Part shown: piece after piece, positions 1 through 6,873 of the stretch | Layout: each line of letters starts with the position of its first letter | How positions within the stretch are numbered: position 1 is the stretch's first letter | Assembly (NCBI GenBank): GCA_016932295.1 | Contig: JAFGDC010000364.1 | Location: 1 to 7,711, forward strand | DNA length: 7,711 bases | Direction of reading: 5' to 3' | Origin: a candidate division CSSED10-310 bacterium | GTDB taxonomy: Bacteria > CSSED10-310 > JAFGDC01 | The notes under the pieces: generated by a model | What the model was told of the DNA's origin: nothing | Database searches by the model: none | The model's input: only the letters and a program-made list of their open reading frames with translations | Translations under genes and position numbers: made by a program

Positions 1-2
1 AA

Positions 3-938
3 TATGTCAAACCGGAAGAGGATATCGAGTTGAAGGTGAGCACGCTGTACAGCCAGATCAGTGAACCGGCGCTCACCGGGGTTTCCCTGACGGGGCTGGC
101 TCCCATCGAACCCTATGCTGTCCTGCCCGGCGGGTTGCCGGACCTGTTTTACGGCAATCAACTGATTGTCACGGGACGGTACAGGGATCACAATGACGTG
201 GTCCTGACGCTCGCCGGCACCAGAGGAAAAGCACGCCAGTCGTTCCGCGTCACAGGCAGTTTCCCCAAGGTGGACAAGGCCAATGACTTCATACCGCGGT
301 TATGGGCGACGCGACGCGTGGGGCAGCTCATGGACGAAATCCGTCTCAATGGAGAAGACCAGGAACTGGTGGACGAAATCATCAGTCTGAGCAAACAATA
401 CGGTATAATCAACCAGTACACCTCGTATCTCGTCACCGAGGACATCCACCGGCGCACCGCCGATCTGTATCAAGAAGAATTCGCTGACATGCAAGCGTTG
501 GGGTATGCGAGTGGAATCAGAAAAGGAGGCGGAAATCAGGGTTCGCTCGACAGGGTGTTCACTGAAAAGCTACCGGCACGAATCACGGCGCCGCAGGCCA
601 TGACCAGGGATCAAAAAGGCGCCGGAGCCGTCAATCAAAGCGTGGCGGCCAGGAAAATGAAATCAGACACCATTGGATTCACGGTGGAGGACTCCGCCGC
701 CGACGAGGAACAGATCATCCGGCACGTCGCCGGCCGGACTTTCTACAATGCCGATGGTACATGGATCGACAGCGGCTACAAGGAATCGATGAAACTCGAC
801 ACGATCATCTTCAATTCGGACGAATACTTCAAATTCCTCGACGATCGGCCCGAATTAGGTAAGTTTCTGTCGCTCGGCAGTAACGTGATCCTCGTGGTGG
901 GTGAACGCGCCGTTAAAATCGTCGAAAAAGAGTCCTAG
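3..938 (+). CDS. VIT/von Willebrand factor A domain protein, C-terminal part (5' end outside window)
   Basis: The reading frame is open back to the first base, so this is the 3' part (about 311 codons) of a longer gene. The TTG at 30 is not a credible start: in-frame codons upstream read YVKPEEDIEL without a stop. What remains matches the region after the vWA domain in inter-alpha-trypsin-inhibitor-like VIT/vWA proteins. There is a beta-rich stretch (PGGLPDLFYGNQLIVTGRY), then a helical segment in which VGQLMDEIRLNGEDQEL leads into EIISLSKQYGIINQYTSYLV, a family hallmark. A linker follows, and a C-terminal domain (VAGRTFYNADGTWIDSGYK, then YFKFLDDRPELGKFLSLG) typical of bacterial members. The last residues show no membrane anchor, LPXTG motif or PEP-CTERM signal. 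Such proteins are usually secreted or periplasmic and act in adhesion or protein interaction through the metal-binding vWA domain, which is not visible here. The family call is good; the specific role is unknown. Confidence 0.85.
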   Translation, partial: YVKPEEDIELKVSTLYSQISEPALTGVSLTGLAPIEPYAVLPGGLPDLFYGNQLIVTGRYRDHNDVVLTLAGTRGKARQSFRVTGSFPKVDKANDFIPRLWATRRVGQLMDEIRLNGEDQELVDEIISLSKQYGIINQYTSYLVTEDIHRRTADLYQEEFADMQALGYASGIRKGGGNQGSLDRVFTEKLPARITAPQAMTRDQKGAGAVNQSVAARKMKSDTIGFTVEDSAADEEQIIRHVAGRTFYNADGTWIDSGYKESMKLDTIIFNSDEYFKFLDDRPELGKFLSLGSNVILVVGERAVKIVEKES

Positions 939-948
939 AAAAATCACG

Positions 949-981
949 AAAGGTCCCGTGCGCCACGTGCGGGACCTTTTT
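949..981 (+). terminator. Rho-independent terminator of the VIT/vWA gene
   Basis: A perfect 8-bp GC-rich stem (AGGTCCCG at 951-958 with CGGGACCT at 970-977) is followed at once by five T residues (977-981). A short A-run precedes the stem, so it could also act weakly in the other direction. It lies about 12 bases after the TAG stop at 936-938, the expected position for a transcript end. Confidence 0.9.
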
Positions 982-1343
982 GTCACCATGGGGTCGTACC
1001 CCGAATCTTATACTTTTCGTGGAAAACGATTGCCAGATGCTACAGTTCTCCAGTTCAAAAGCGCCCTGCCTCAAACCGTGATCGCACCGCGGTGTTGATT
1101 CTCCTGAAATGTTCCCCTTGTCAGCGCTCGGGATCGTATCCGTAATCTTCTGTTTTCCACTGTGAAGCATTGACATTTAATGCCTTACGACGGCGGAAAT
1201 GGTTCCATCCCAACGATTCGCCGATTGTGGCAAGCGACTTGCTCCGCGGACTGAGTCGCGACCTGTTACATGAGTCTTTCAGGCCTGCAAACCGCGCTTG
1301 CCAATCAAAGACGGTGGATTCAGGGCATCCATACTCGTTGTCA

Positions 1344-1375
1344 TTGACGCCAGGCACCGGGAGTCAACTTTTTTT
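1344..1375 (+). terminator. Terminator-like hairpin with T-run, no upstream gene recognised
   Basis: TTGAC (1344-1348) pairs with GTCAA (1363-1367); inside it CC (1350-1351) can pair with GG (1360-1361) across a G-A mismatch. One C later comes a run of seven T (1369-1375). The shape fits a modest intrinsic terminator on the plus strand. No coding gene ends nearby on that strand, so it would end either a non-coding transcript or read-through from the VIT/vWA gene. The stem is weak in GC, so the assignment is tentative. Confidence 0.35.
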
Positions 1376-1406
1376 CAGCCGAAAACATGAAATTCCGGGT
1401 ACGCCC

Positions 1407-1419
1407 CCGGGATGCCCGG
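1407..1419 (-). other. Small GC-rich stem-loop downstream of the YjdF-like gene
   Basis: CCGGG-ATG-CCCGG forms a perfect 5-bp stem with a 3-base loop, 17 bases past the TAA stop (1436-1438) of the minus-strand membrane-protein gene. Read on the minus strand there is no T-run after it, so it is not a canonical intrinsic terminator. It may mark the 3' end or stabilise the message. Confidence 0.3.
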
Positions 1420-1435
1420 TACGACTCAGGGCGCT

Positions 1436-1888
1436 TTATCCATTGTGGGACAGGCGATCCAGTATCAGGTAGCAGGCGCCTCCCGTCAGACCATTCACCA
1501 TATCGAACAAAGTATCATCCAGACCAAGCTGGCAGCACGTACCGATGGTGCGGTCGGCGATCCATTCGGCGAATTCCCAGAACATGGCCGCGGCGCAGAT
1601 CATGCCGAACAGGAGGGCGTACCGGATGGCGGGATGGGGGGCATCCGCCAGACCGGTCCCGATGACGAGGGTAAGACCGTTGGAGATGAAATAGGCGACG
1701 GCGAAGCCGCCGAGGAGATGGAGCGGCACGTCCACCTGCCGCCAGCGGCCGTACAGGCGGAACACATGGGCGGACAGTTCATGGGCGATGAAGACGCTCA
1801 GCGGCATCCAGCCGAACCGGTACAGCGCCTGTATCAGCACCGCAACCCAGCCGATCGCCGGCGCCCAGCGCCGCTCAGGCTGGTTCAT
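1436..1888 (-). CDS. Small integral membrane protein, YjdF/DUF2238-like
   Basis: A 150-residue hydrophobic protein with about four membrane segments (roughly residues 11-35, 56-79, 86-104 and 130-145). The conserved-looking polar residues match what I recall of the YjdF/DUF2238 family: a His in the second segment (DVPLHLLGG, H57), the acidic pair in FWEFAEWIAD (E105, E108), and an Asp cluster followed by a glycine-rich helix (LDDTLFDMVNGLTGG, D124, D125, D129). The biochemical function of the family is not known. The ATG at 1888 overlaps the end of the upstream protease gene by 14 bases (stop at 1875-1877), suggesting translational coupling. The frame is open further upstream, with alternative ATGs at 1912, 1924 and 1981, but those residues are encoded inside the protease gene and look non-hydrophobic. 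The Shine-Dalgarno before 1888 is poor, which also fits coupling. The protein is real with good confidence; the family is moderately sure. Confidence 0.75.
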   Translation of the reverse strand: MNQPERRWAPAIGWVAVLIQALYRFGWMPLSVFIAHELSAHVFRLYGRWRQVDVPLHLLGGFAVAYFISNGLTLVIGTGLADAPHPAIRYALLFGMICAAAMFWEFAEWIADRTIGTCCQLGLDDTLFDMVNGLTGGACYLILDRLSHNG

Positions 1889-3620
1889 TTTCAGCCCGTT
1901 GCTGAATCGCATCCATCCTGCCATAGGTCCGTTCCAGTAGTTCGTCCGAAGGAACGGTTTCGATAACACGGTTGTATGCATCCATGGCTTTCTGGAACTG
2001 GGCGATGGCTTCGTATTGACGGCCGTGCTGGTATTCGCGTTCGCCCAGGACGTTGAGCCGGCCCTTGATCACCTCGGCATACCCTGATTGAGGCCACAGG
2101 GTAAGAAACCGGCTGCCGCAGCCCATGTCCTCAAAACTGCTCACGAGGCACTTCAGCCGTTCATCCGCAACCTCCCGCAGTCCTGGACAATCGTCCACGA
2201 TACGCTGGCAAGCGCACAGGTCATCAAGTTTCGGGATAAGCACCGCGAGACTCTTTTCGGCTTGCTGAGCCCACTCGTCCCCGCCGCCTCGATGAATGGC
2301 CTGAAGGAAGAATTCCACGGCTTCGTCCGGTTTTTCCAGCAAGTTGTGGTTACGGCCCAGCAGGAACAGTACCTCCGAGCGCCGTGGACTGTCAGGATAG
2401 TTAATCAGGAAGCGTTCGAGGCTGTCCACATCCGCCAGACCGGCATCCAGCATCGATTCATAGCTGTGGTATTCACTATCCCTGGCCTGCTCGAGCATAG
2501 TCCTGTTCGTGCCGAGTTCCGCCCGTAATTCAGTCGCCTCCGGGCTTTTTTCCAGCAGGTCGATCGCTCTGTCGTACAGCTCGATGAGGCGCCCGTATTC
2601 ACGCAGAAACGATGCTTTTTTCTCTTCCCCGGCCTGCGCCCCGAGCAACACGAATCGATGCAGCGCAATGGCCCTGGTTGAAGTTGGATCGACTTCAAGA
2701 GCGGCCTGCATGAGCAGCATCTTCCTGCCCGGTTCCACTTGCTTTTCGGCCAGTGTCACCAGGTGAGCCTGGAGTTCGTCGCGTCCAGCCGCGCAGTCCG
2801 CGGGTTGGAGTGTATGGGGTTGCGTCTTTACTCGTGCCCGGGCAAGCCGCACTCGATCGTGAAAGTATGGATGCGTGCGCCAGTAATGCATTCCGGGAGC
2901 CTCGTAGAAGTGGTTGTGCAATTTTTCCAGCAGGGCCTCACCGGCCTCGGGAGTGTAACCGGCGGCGACGGCATAGGAGAATCCGATCCGATCAGCCTCA
3001 TATTCGATTTCCCTTGTGTATCCCCTCTGGAGCAGGTCTCTGAGCACCTGTCCGAACAGCAAGGCGCCCTCGAACGCCGCCACCTTGCCTTCATCTCCCT
3101 GGTACGGAGCCGGTCCCGAGGGGCCGTGATCGACACTGGACTGATCATGCATACCGAAGAGGATGCCAGCCAGCAGCGCATGATGAAGGACATTCAGGAT
3201 GCCGGCCTTGCGCTGCATCTTCACCAGGTGGCGCAAATTGCTGTGAGCCATCTCATGACCCAGCAAATGACCGAGTTCATCCTCGGTAAGCTCCATCCGG
3301 CGCATTCCTTCAGTGATAAAAATGAAGCCGCCGGGGAGGGCAAAAGCGTTTGCCTCATCGATTTTCACCGTATTGAACACGAACGGCATCCTGCGATTCT
3401 CCAGGCGAGCCGCGAGGTTGTAACCAACTCGGTTGACCTTGTCCACCCACTCCCTGTCCGTGACTACCCCGTATTCGCGCACGATGGCCTCGGCGACTTC
3501 CAGTCCCGTGCCGAATTCACCAACAGTCTCGACAGCATCGTCATCTTTCCCGGCGGCTGCTGAAATCGGCAGGCAGACTACCATGATCGAGACAAGCACG
3601 GGGACACACTTGTTATTCAT
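1875..3620 (-). CDS. Periplasmic M48 family zinc metalloprotease with C-terminal TPR-like region (BepA-like)
   Basis: A 581-residue protein with a Sec signal peptide (basic start, hydrophobic residues 6-20, likely cleavage after AAA at 21-23). The zinc site is visible: HEMAH at 122-126 gives two His ligands and the catalytic Glu123. The ExxAD motif at 206-210 (in EIEYEADRIGF) gives the probable third ligand, Glu206. RTHPYFHDR near 248-256 carries His250 where BepA has its autoinhibitory switch histidine. A hydrophobic stretch at 140-157 fits the membrane-lying part of the family. Residues from about 296 to the end are helical and TPR-like, clearest at 396-443 and 511-556. BepA degrades stalled outer-membrane proteins and assists LptD assembly; a related envelope quality-control role is inferred. 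The length is about 90 residues above E. coli BepA. Five cysteines crowd residues 469-501. The ATG follows a doubled GGAAG ribosome-binding sequence (3623-3634). It heads a unit with the YjdF-like gene. Confidence 0.9.
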   Translation of the reverse strand: MNNKCVPVLVSIMVVCLPISAAAGKDDDAVETVGEFGTGLEVAEAIVREYGVVTDREWVDKVNRVGYNLAARLENRRMPFVFNTVKIDEANAFALPGGFIFITEGMRRMELTEDELGHLLGHEMAHSNLRHLVKMQRKAGILNVLHHALLAGILFGMHDQSSVDHGPSGPAPYQGDEGKVAAFEGALLFGQVLRDLLQRGYTREIEYEADRIGFSYAVAAGYTPEAGEALLEKLHNHFYEAPGMHYWRTHPYFHDRVRLARARVKTQPHTLQPADCAAGRDELQAHLVTLAEKQVEPGRKMLLMQAALEVDPTSTRAIALHRFVLLGAQAGEEKKASFLREYGRLIELYDRAIDLLEKSPEATELRAELGTNRTMLEQARDSEYHSYESMLDAGLADVDSLERFLINYPDSPRRSEVLFLLGRNHNLLEKPDEAVEFFLQAIHRGGGDEWAQQAEKSLAVLIPKLDDLCACQRIVDDCPGLREVADERLKCLVSSFEDMGCGSRFLTLWPQSGYAEVIKGRLNVLGEREYQHGRQYEAIAQFQKAMDAYNRVIETVPSDELLERTYGRMDAIQQRAENEPA

Positions 3621-3928
3621 TACTTCCTTCCTTCATGGCACAGGGTCACATGCAAGCCACTGCATCTATACAATCCAACACCGCCACCGGTGCCGATAAC
3701 TTGTTTCCGGGGGCATGCGGGCTGCCGGCGGCAAGGATGGTGTGTCCGGCCGGTATCCGGGAGGACTACCCATGCGATGGACCGCTTCCCGATTTCAGAC
3801 AGTACCATGAGATCCGGCTGCCGTCTCGTCCTCCGGTTCGCCAGTCAAACGAATACGGATGCTGCCCGTGCTGCGTCTCGAAGATGGAAAGGTAACAACT
3901 ATAGTACGTTCGCGGCACTTAAAAAATC

Positions 3929-3958
3929 CTGTCAATGCCGTCCGGGATACGGTATATA
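3929..3958 (+). promoter_or_regulatory. Candidate sigma-70-type promoter for the phosphorylase gene
   Basis: CTGTCA (3929-3934) and TATATA (3953-3958) are 18 bases apart, within range for a housekeeping promoter. The region is the most AT-rich stretch before the gene. It would give a leader of about 105 bases containing the palindrome at 4016-4027. This rests on consensus resemblance only. Confidence 0.35.
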
Positions 3959-4015
3959 GTCTTTCACGAGAGGATGTGCCGGACTCGACGGCCATGGGGA
4001 CGAATCCCAGTCCGT

Positions 4016-4027
4016 CCCGTCGACGGG
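4016..4027. other. 12-bp perfect palindrome in the phosphorylase leader
   Basis: CCCGTCGACGGG is self-complementary. In RNA it would form a 4-bp stem with a TCGA loop; in DNA it could be a dimeric regulator's half-sites. It lies about 45 bases before the start codon. Nearby GGACT and AGTCC segments could extend the structure. No known operator is recognised. Confidence 0.3.
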
Positions 4028-4061
4028 CGTGCTCCGATATTCGAGCAAGACAACAACCAGC

Positions 4062-4066
4062 AGGAG
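4062..4066 (+). promoter_or_regulatory. Ribosome binding site fixing the phosphorylase start
   Basis: AGGAG ends six bases before the ATG at 4073. The frame is also open upstream to an ATG at 3935, but that ATG has no Shine-Dalgarno, lies within the candidate promoter, and would add 46 residues rich in Arg and Pro that do not resemble the family N-terminus. Confidence 0.85.
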
Positions 4067-4072
4067 AAAACA

Positions 4073-6625
4073 ATGTACAGCATTCACACATTCCGTGTTG
4101 TCCCGTCATTACCAGAAAAGTTGCGTCCATTGCTCGAGATCGCCAACAATATGTGGTGGTGCTGGAACCATGAGGCAGTGGAGTTGTTCCATCGTCTCGA
4201 CCGTGAGCGATGGGAGACGAGCAATCACAATCCGGTGCTGCTGTTGGGTTCGATCGATCAGGAAACGCTGCTCTTACGCGCCGAGGATGACAGCTTCGTC
4301 GCCACCATGGAGACGGTGTATCGGGAATTCAAGAGTTACATGGAAGATACTGGTTGGTTTGCATCCCTGAGCGATGTCCCCACGAGGATGCTGACTGCAT
4401 ATTTTTCGATGGAATTCGGTATCAATGAATGCATGCCGATCTACTCCGGAGGCCTGGGAGTGCTGGCTGGTGATCATCTCAAGTCCGCCAGCGACATGGG
4501 TGTTCCGATGGTGGGAGTCGGACTGCTCTACACCGAGGGATACTTCCAGCAGTATCTGAGCAAGGAGGGGTGGCAGCAGGAGTTTTACCCGCTGAACGAT
4601 CCTTTCAACATGCCGGTGACGCTGATCAAGGACAACGAAGGACGGCCGATCGAGATTGAGGTGGAGTATCCGGAAGGCAAGGCCGTGGTTCGGATGTGGC
4701 GGTTGCAGGTCGGCCGGGTGCCGCTCGTCATGCTGGACACGGACTATGATAAAAATCAGCGGATATTCCGCGAGCTGACCACGCGATTGTATTTCGGTGA
4801 TGCGGAGATGCGGATCCGGCAGGAGATTCTGCTGGGTATCGGTGGCATGCGCGCCCTCAAACGCCTGGACAGGAATCCGCTGGTATGCCATATCAACGAA
4901 GGCCATTCGGCGTTTCTGACCCTGGAGCGCGTGCGCATGATCATGGCCGAGCGTGGATTGAAGTTTTCGGAAGCGCTCGAGATCGTTCGCGCCAGTAACG
5001 TGTTCACCACCCACACCTGCGTGGCGGCTGGTATCGACAAGTTTCAACCCGCACTGGTCAATCGCTTTCTTGGTGGATACCTGGCCAGCATGGGGATCGG
5101 ATTCGAGGAGTTGGATCGGCTGGGCCGCGCCCAAGGCTCGGAAAGTCCTGACCTGTTTTGCATGCCGATCCTGGCGCTTCGCACGGCCGGCTATAGGAAC
5201 GGTGTGAGCAAGCTGCACGAGAAGGTCTCTCAGAAATTGTGGCAGCCGGTATGGACCAATGTGCCACAGCACGAGATTCCGATCACCGCCATCACCAATG
5301 GTATCCACGCGCGCACCTGGCTGTCGCGTGAATTGTCGGGTCTGTTCGATCGTTATCTGGGACCGCGATGGAAGACGCAGCCGGCCAACAATGAACTTTG
5401 GGAGCGCATCAACCAGATACCGGATGCGGAATTATGGCGTACCCATGAACGCCGCCGCGAACGCCTGGTGGCCTTCTGCAGGCATCGCCTGCGGCGCCGC
5501 ATCAGGGAGCAAGGAAGCGCGCCGGGAGAGATCAGCAGGGCGGACGAGATCCTCGATCCGGAAGCACTCACCGTGGGCTTCGCCAGACGGTTCGCCTCGT
5601 ACAAGCGCGCCGATCTGCTGTTCCATGACCTGGACCGCCTGAAAGCACTACTGGCCGCACAGGAAAGACCGATCCAGTTCATCTTCGCCGGCAAGGCGCA
5701 TCCCCAGGACAAGCTGGGCAAGGGCATCATCAGCACAATCGTCAAGTACATGCGTGACGAGCCCTTCCGCAGCCGCATGGTATTCCTGGATAACTATGAC
5801 ATGAACATAGCCCGCTACATGGTACAGGGGGTCGATGTCTGGCTGAACACGCCGCGACGGCCACAGGAGGCGAGCGGCACCAGCGGCATGAAGGCAGCGG
5901 TCAACGGCGGACTGAACCTCAGCATTCTCGACGGCTGGTGGGATGAAGCCTACTCGGGTGATAACGGCTGGGTGATCGGCAAAGGCGAGGAGTACTCGGA
6001 CCTGGATTACCAGGATAACACCGAAAGCCGCGCTATCTATGACTTGCTGGAATCGGAAATCATCCCCCTGTTCTATGATCGAGGCCAGTCCGGGCTGCCC
6101 CGCGCCTGGATCACGAAAATGAAAAACTCCATGCGCTCCATATCGCCGGTTTTCAATACCAACCGGATGATCAAGGAATACACCGAGCGTTTCTACGTCC
6201 CAGCCGCCAACCGCATGGTACACCTGCTCGAGGACAACGGCTTCGCACAGAGCCTTGCCGCCTGGCGGCAACGCGTGCATCATGCCTGGCATACCATCCA
6301 GATACTGTCGGTCAGCGCCGATGTCAACGAAGATCACCCGGTGGGTTCCGACCTCATGGTCCGCGCCGTTATTCAATCCCCGGAATTGACTCCCGATCAT
6401 CTTGCCGTGGAGATTTACTACGGACTCGTGGCGCAGGACAACGGACTGGTGGATACGGCATCGACGGAAATGGAACTGGAAACCCGCTTGCCTGACGGCC
6501 ACTACCAGTACGCCGGGAAAATCCCTTGCCGCGCGAGTGGACAAAACGGGTTTACCGTGCGGATACTGCCGCGCCACAAGGAACTCATCAACAAGTTCGA
6601 GGACAATCTGGTCACCTGGGCATGA
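4073..6625 (+). CDS. glgP: Alpha-glucan phosphorylase (DUF3417-type, glycosyltransferase family 35)
   Basis: This enzyme removes terminal glucose units from glycogen or maltodextrin with phosphate, releasing glucose-1-phosphate in the cytoplasm. The 850-residue product starts [10 protein letters not shown]. Its N-terminal DUF3417 domain (about 5-105) carries the NNMWWCWN signature (25-32). The GT35 fold follows: [10 protein letters not shown] from 110, [18 protein letters not shown] from 126, HINEGHSAF (273-281), the TTHT active-site segment (312-315) and [19 protein letters not shown] (599-607) contains the pyridoxal-phosphate lysine, K607, followed by the DGWWDEAY box (620-627). The last 100 residues look like a beta-sandwich. 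Length and architecture fit the class common in archaea, Thermotoga and many bacteria rather than the E. coli GlgP/MalP class. All key residues seem present. No glycogen synthase, branching or debranching gene is visible beside it. The preferred chain length of the substrate cannot be told from sequence. Confidence 0.95.
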   Translation: MYSIHTFRVVPSLPEKLRPLLEIANNMWWCWNHEAVELFHRLDRERWETSNHNPVLLLGSIDQETLLLRAEDDSFVATMETVYREFKSYMEDTGWFASLSDVPTRMLTAYFSMEFGINECMPIYSGGLGVLAGDHLKSASDMGVPMVGVGLLYTEGYFQQYLSKEGWQQEFYPLNDPFNMPVTLIKDNEGRPIEIEVEYPEGKAVVRMWRLQVGRVPLVMLDTDYDKNQRIFRELTTRLYFGDAEMRIRQEILLGIGGMRALKRLDRNPLVCHINEGHSAFLTLERVRMIMAERGLKFSEALEIVRASNVFTTHTCVAAGIDKFQPALVNRFLGGYLASMGIGFEELDRLGRAQGSESPDLFCMPILALRTAGYRNGVSKLHEKVSQKLWQPVWTNVPQHEIPITAITNGIHARTWLSRELSGLFDRYLGPRWKTQPANNELWERINQIPDAELWRTHERRRERLVAFCRHRLRRRIREQGSAPGEISRADEILDPEALTVGFARRFASYKRADLLFHDLDRLKALLAAQERPIQFIFAGKAHPQDKLGKGIISTIVKYMRDEPFRSRMVFLDNYDMNIARYMVQGVDVWLNTPRRPQEASGTSGMKAAVNGGLNLSILDGWWDEAYSGDNGWVIGKGEEYSDLDYQDNTESRAIYDLLESEIIPLFYDRGQSGLPRAWITKMKNSMRSISPVFNTNRMIKEYTERFYVPAANRMVHLLEDNGFAQSLAAWRQRVHHAWHTIQILSVSADVNEDHPVGSDLMVRAVIQSPELTPDHLAVEIYYGLVAQDNGLVDTASTEMELETRLPDGHYQYAGKIPCRASGQNGFTVRILPRHKELINKFEDNLVTWA

Positions 6626-6631
6626 GTCAGC

Positions 6632-6648
6632 GGCGGTTGCGGACCGCC
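6632..6648 (+). other. Stem-loop just after the phosphorylase stop codon
   Basis: GGCGGT (6632-6637) and ACCGCC (6643-6648) form a perfect 6-bp stem with a TGCGG loop, seven bases after the TGA. No T-run follows, so it is not a classical intrinsic terminator. It may protect the 3' end of the message or attenuate read-through into the next gene. Confidence 0.45.
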
Positions 6649-6752
6649 AAGCGGATAGTCTTCGAGCTGTACTGACATTCACCGAACGGCTGGCGTCCAG
6701 ACCTCCGCATCGACTCGGCAGGTCCTTGCGCGGCAAGCCGGGACGGCGTCTA

Positions 6753-6781
6753 TTGAGTTCCACGCCTGCAACATCTACTAT
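6753..6781 (+). promoter_or_regulatory. Candidate sigma-70-type promoter for the disulfide oxidoreductase gene
   Basis: TTGAGT (6753-6758) and TACTAT (6776-6781) are exactly 17 bases apart, the optimal spacing; each matches the consensus at four of six positions. Transcription would start near 6788, leaving a leader of about 85 bases. This suggests the gene can be expressed independently of glgP. Confidence 0.4.
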
Positions 6782-6859
6782 TTCCACCGCTCCCGTTGCA
6801 ACGAGTCACACATTTCGCGCCGGGTGATGAACAACGATCATGGCGTATATCCACCTTGG

Positions 6860-6866
6860 AAGGAGG
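6860..6866 (+). promoter_or_regulatory. Strong Shine-Dalgarno deciding the oxidoreductase start
   Basis: AAGGAGG is a near-perfect anti-16S match, seven bases before the ATG at 6874. It makes the upstream TTG at 6796 implausible and favours 6874 over the GTG at 6871 (four bases away) and the ATG at 6880 (13 bases away). Confidence 0.85.
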
Positions 6867-6873
6867 CAGAGTG

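Larger units (their letters stand above)
982..1435. other. Gene-poor intergenic region with structured elements
   Basis: About 450 bases with no convincing protein gene on either strand. Open frames here (for example plus 1170-1472 and minus 1121-1357) have no recognisable domain and no good Shine-Dalgarno, and they overlap structured DNA. Visible elements are a perfect TTGACA hexamer (1170-1175) with no good -10 at 16-19 bases, an inverted repeat GCGACT/AGTCGC (1234-1239 and 1254-1259) whose loop holds the palindrome TCCGCGGA, a hairpin followed by seven T (1344-1375), and a CCGGG-ATG-CCCGG stem (1407-1419). Together they could belong to a small RNA or be the 3' ends of converging transcripts. 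Confidence 0.5.
3621..4072. other. Divergent intergenic control region between protease and phosphorylase genes
   Basis: About 450 bases between two genes transcribed away from each other, with no credible coding sequence: the open frames present have no known domain or Shine-Dalgarno. Next to the minus gene lies the repeated GGAAG ribosome-binding tract (3623-3634). Its promoter should be here, and a TATAGA-like -10 can be read on the minus strand near 3665-3670, but without a good -35. Toward the plus gene there is a CTGTCA/TATATA promoter candidate (3929-3958). A 12-base palindrome CCCGTCGACGGG sits at 4016-4027, and GGACT/AGTCC (3981-3985 and 4009-4013) can pair in the leader. Confidence 0.6.

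Noticed and set aside
30..938. The VIT/vWA frame as a complete gene starting at the TTG at 30
   Set aside because: The frame stays open upstream to the window edge with a natural-looking sequence, and the vWA domain is missing. It is a truncated view of a longer gene.
1170..1198. Complete sigma-70 promoter based on the TTGACA at 1170
   Set aside because: The -35 is perfect, but no acceptable -10 is found at 16-19 bases; it is kept only as part of the tentative small-RNA idea.
1121..1357. Small minus-strand ORF (78 codons) in the gene-poor region
   Set aside because: It has a GTG start without Shine-Dalgarno and no family resemblance, and it overlaps the terminator-like hairpin. Not strong enough to call, though a decayed gene cannot be excluded.
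1412..1966. Plus-strand ORF of 184 codons opposite the YjdF-like gene
   Set aside because: The minus-strand product has membrane segments and conserved acidic motifs; the plus-strand product is Arg/Gly/His/Pro-rich and looks like a shadow.
2739..3563. Plus-strand open frame (274 codons) opposite the M48 protease
   Set aside because: It is the antisense of a gene with a clear zinc-protease motif and signal peptide; no domain is recognisable.
3935..4072. A 46-residue N-terminal extension of the phosphorylase
   Set aside because: There is no Shine-Dalgarno at 3935, whereas AGGAG is well placed before 4073; the extension has no family resemblance.
4274..5308. Long minus-strand open frame (344 codons) opposite glgP
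   Set aside because: It lies entirely inside glgP, is rich in His, Gln and Arg as expected for an antisense shadow, and has no recognisable domain.
5648..6787. Long minus-strand open frame (379 codons) opposite the 3' half of glgP
   Set aside because: It is a shadow of a GC-rich gene with strong codon bias; it has no domain and overlaps a clear enzyme gene.
6796..6873. Extended N-terminus of the PDO from the TTG at 6796
   Set aside because: The strong AAGGAGG lies inside this stretch and points to the ATG at 6874; the extra residues do not resemble the family.
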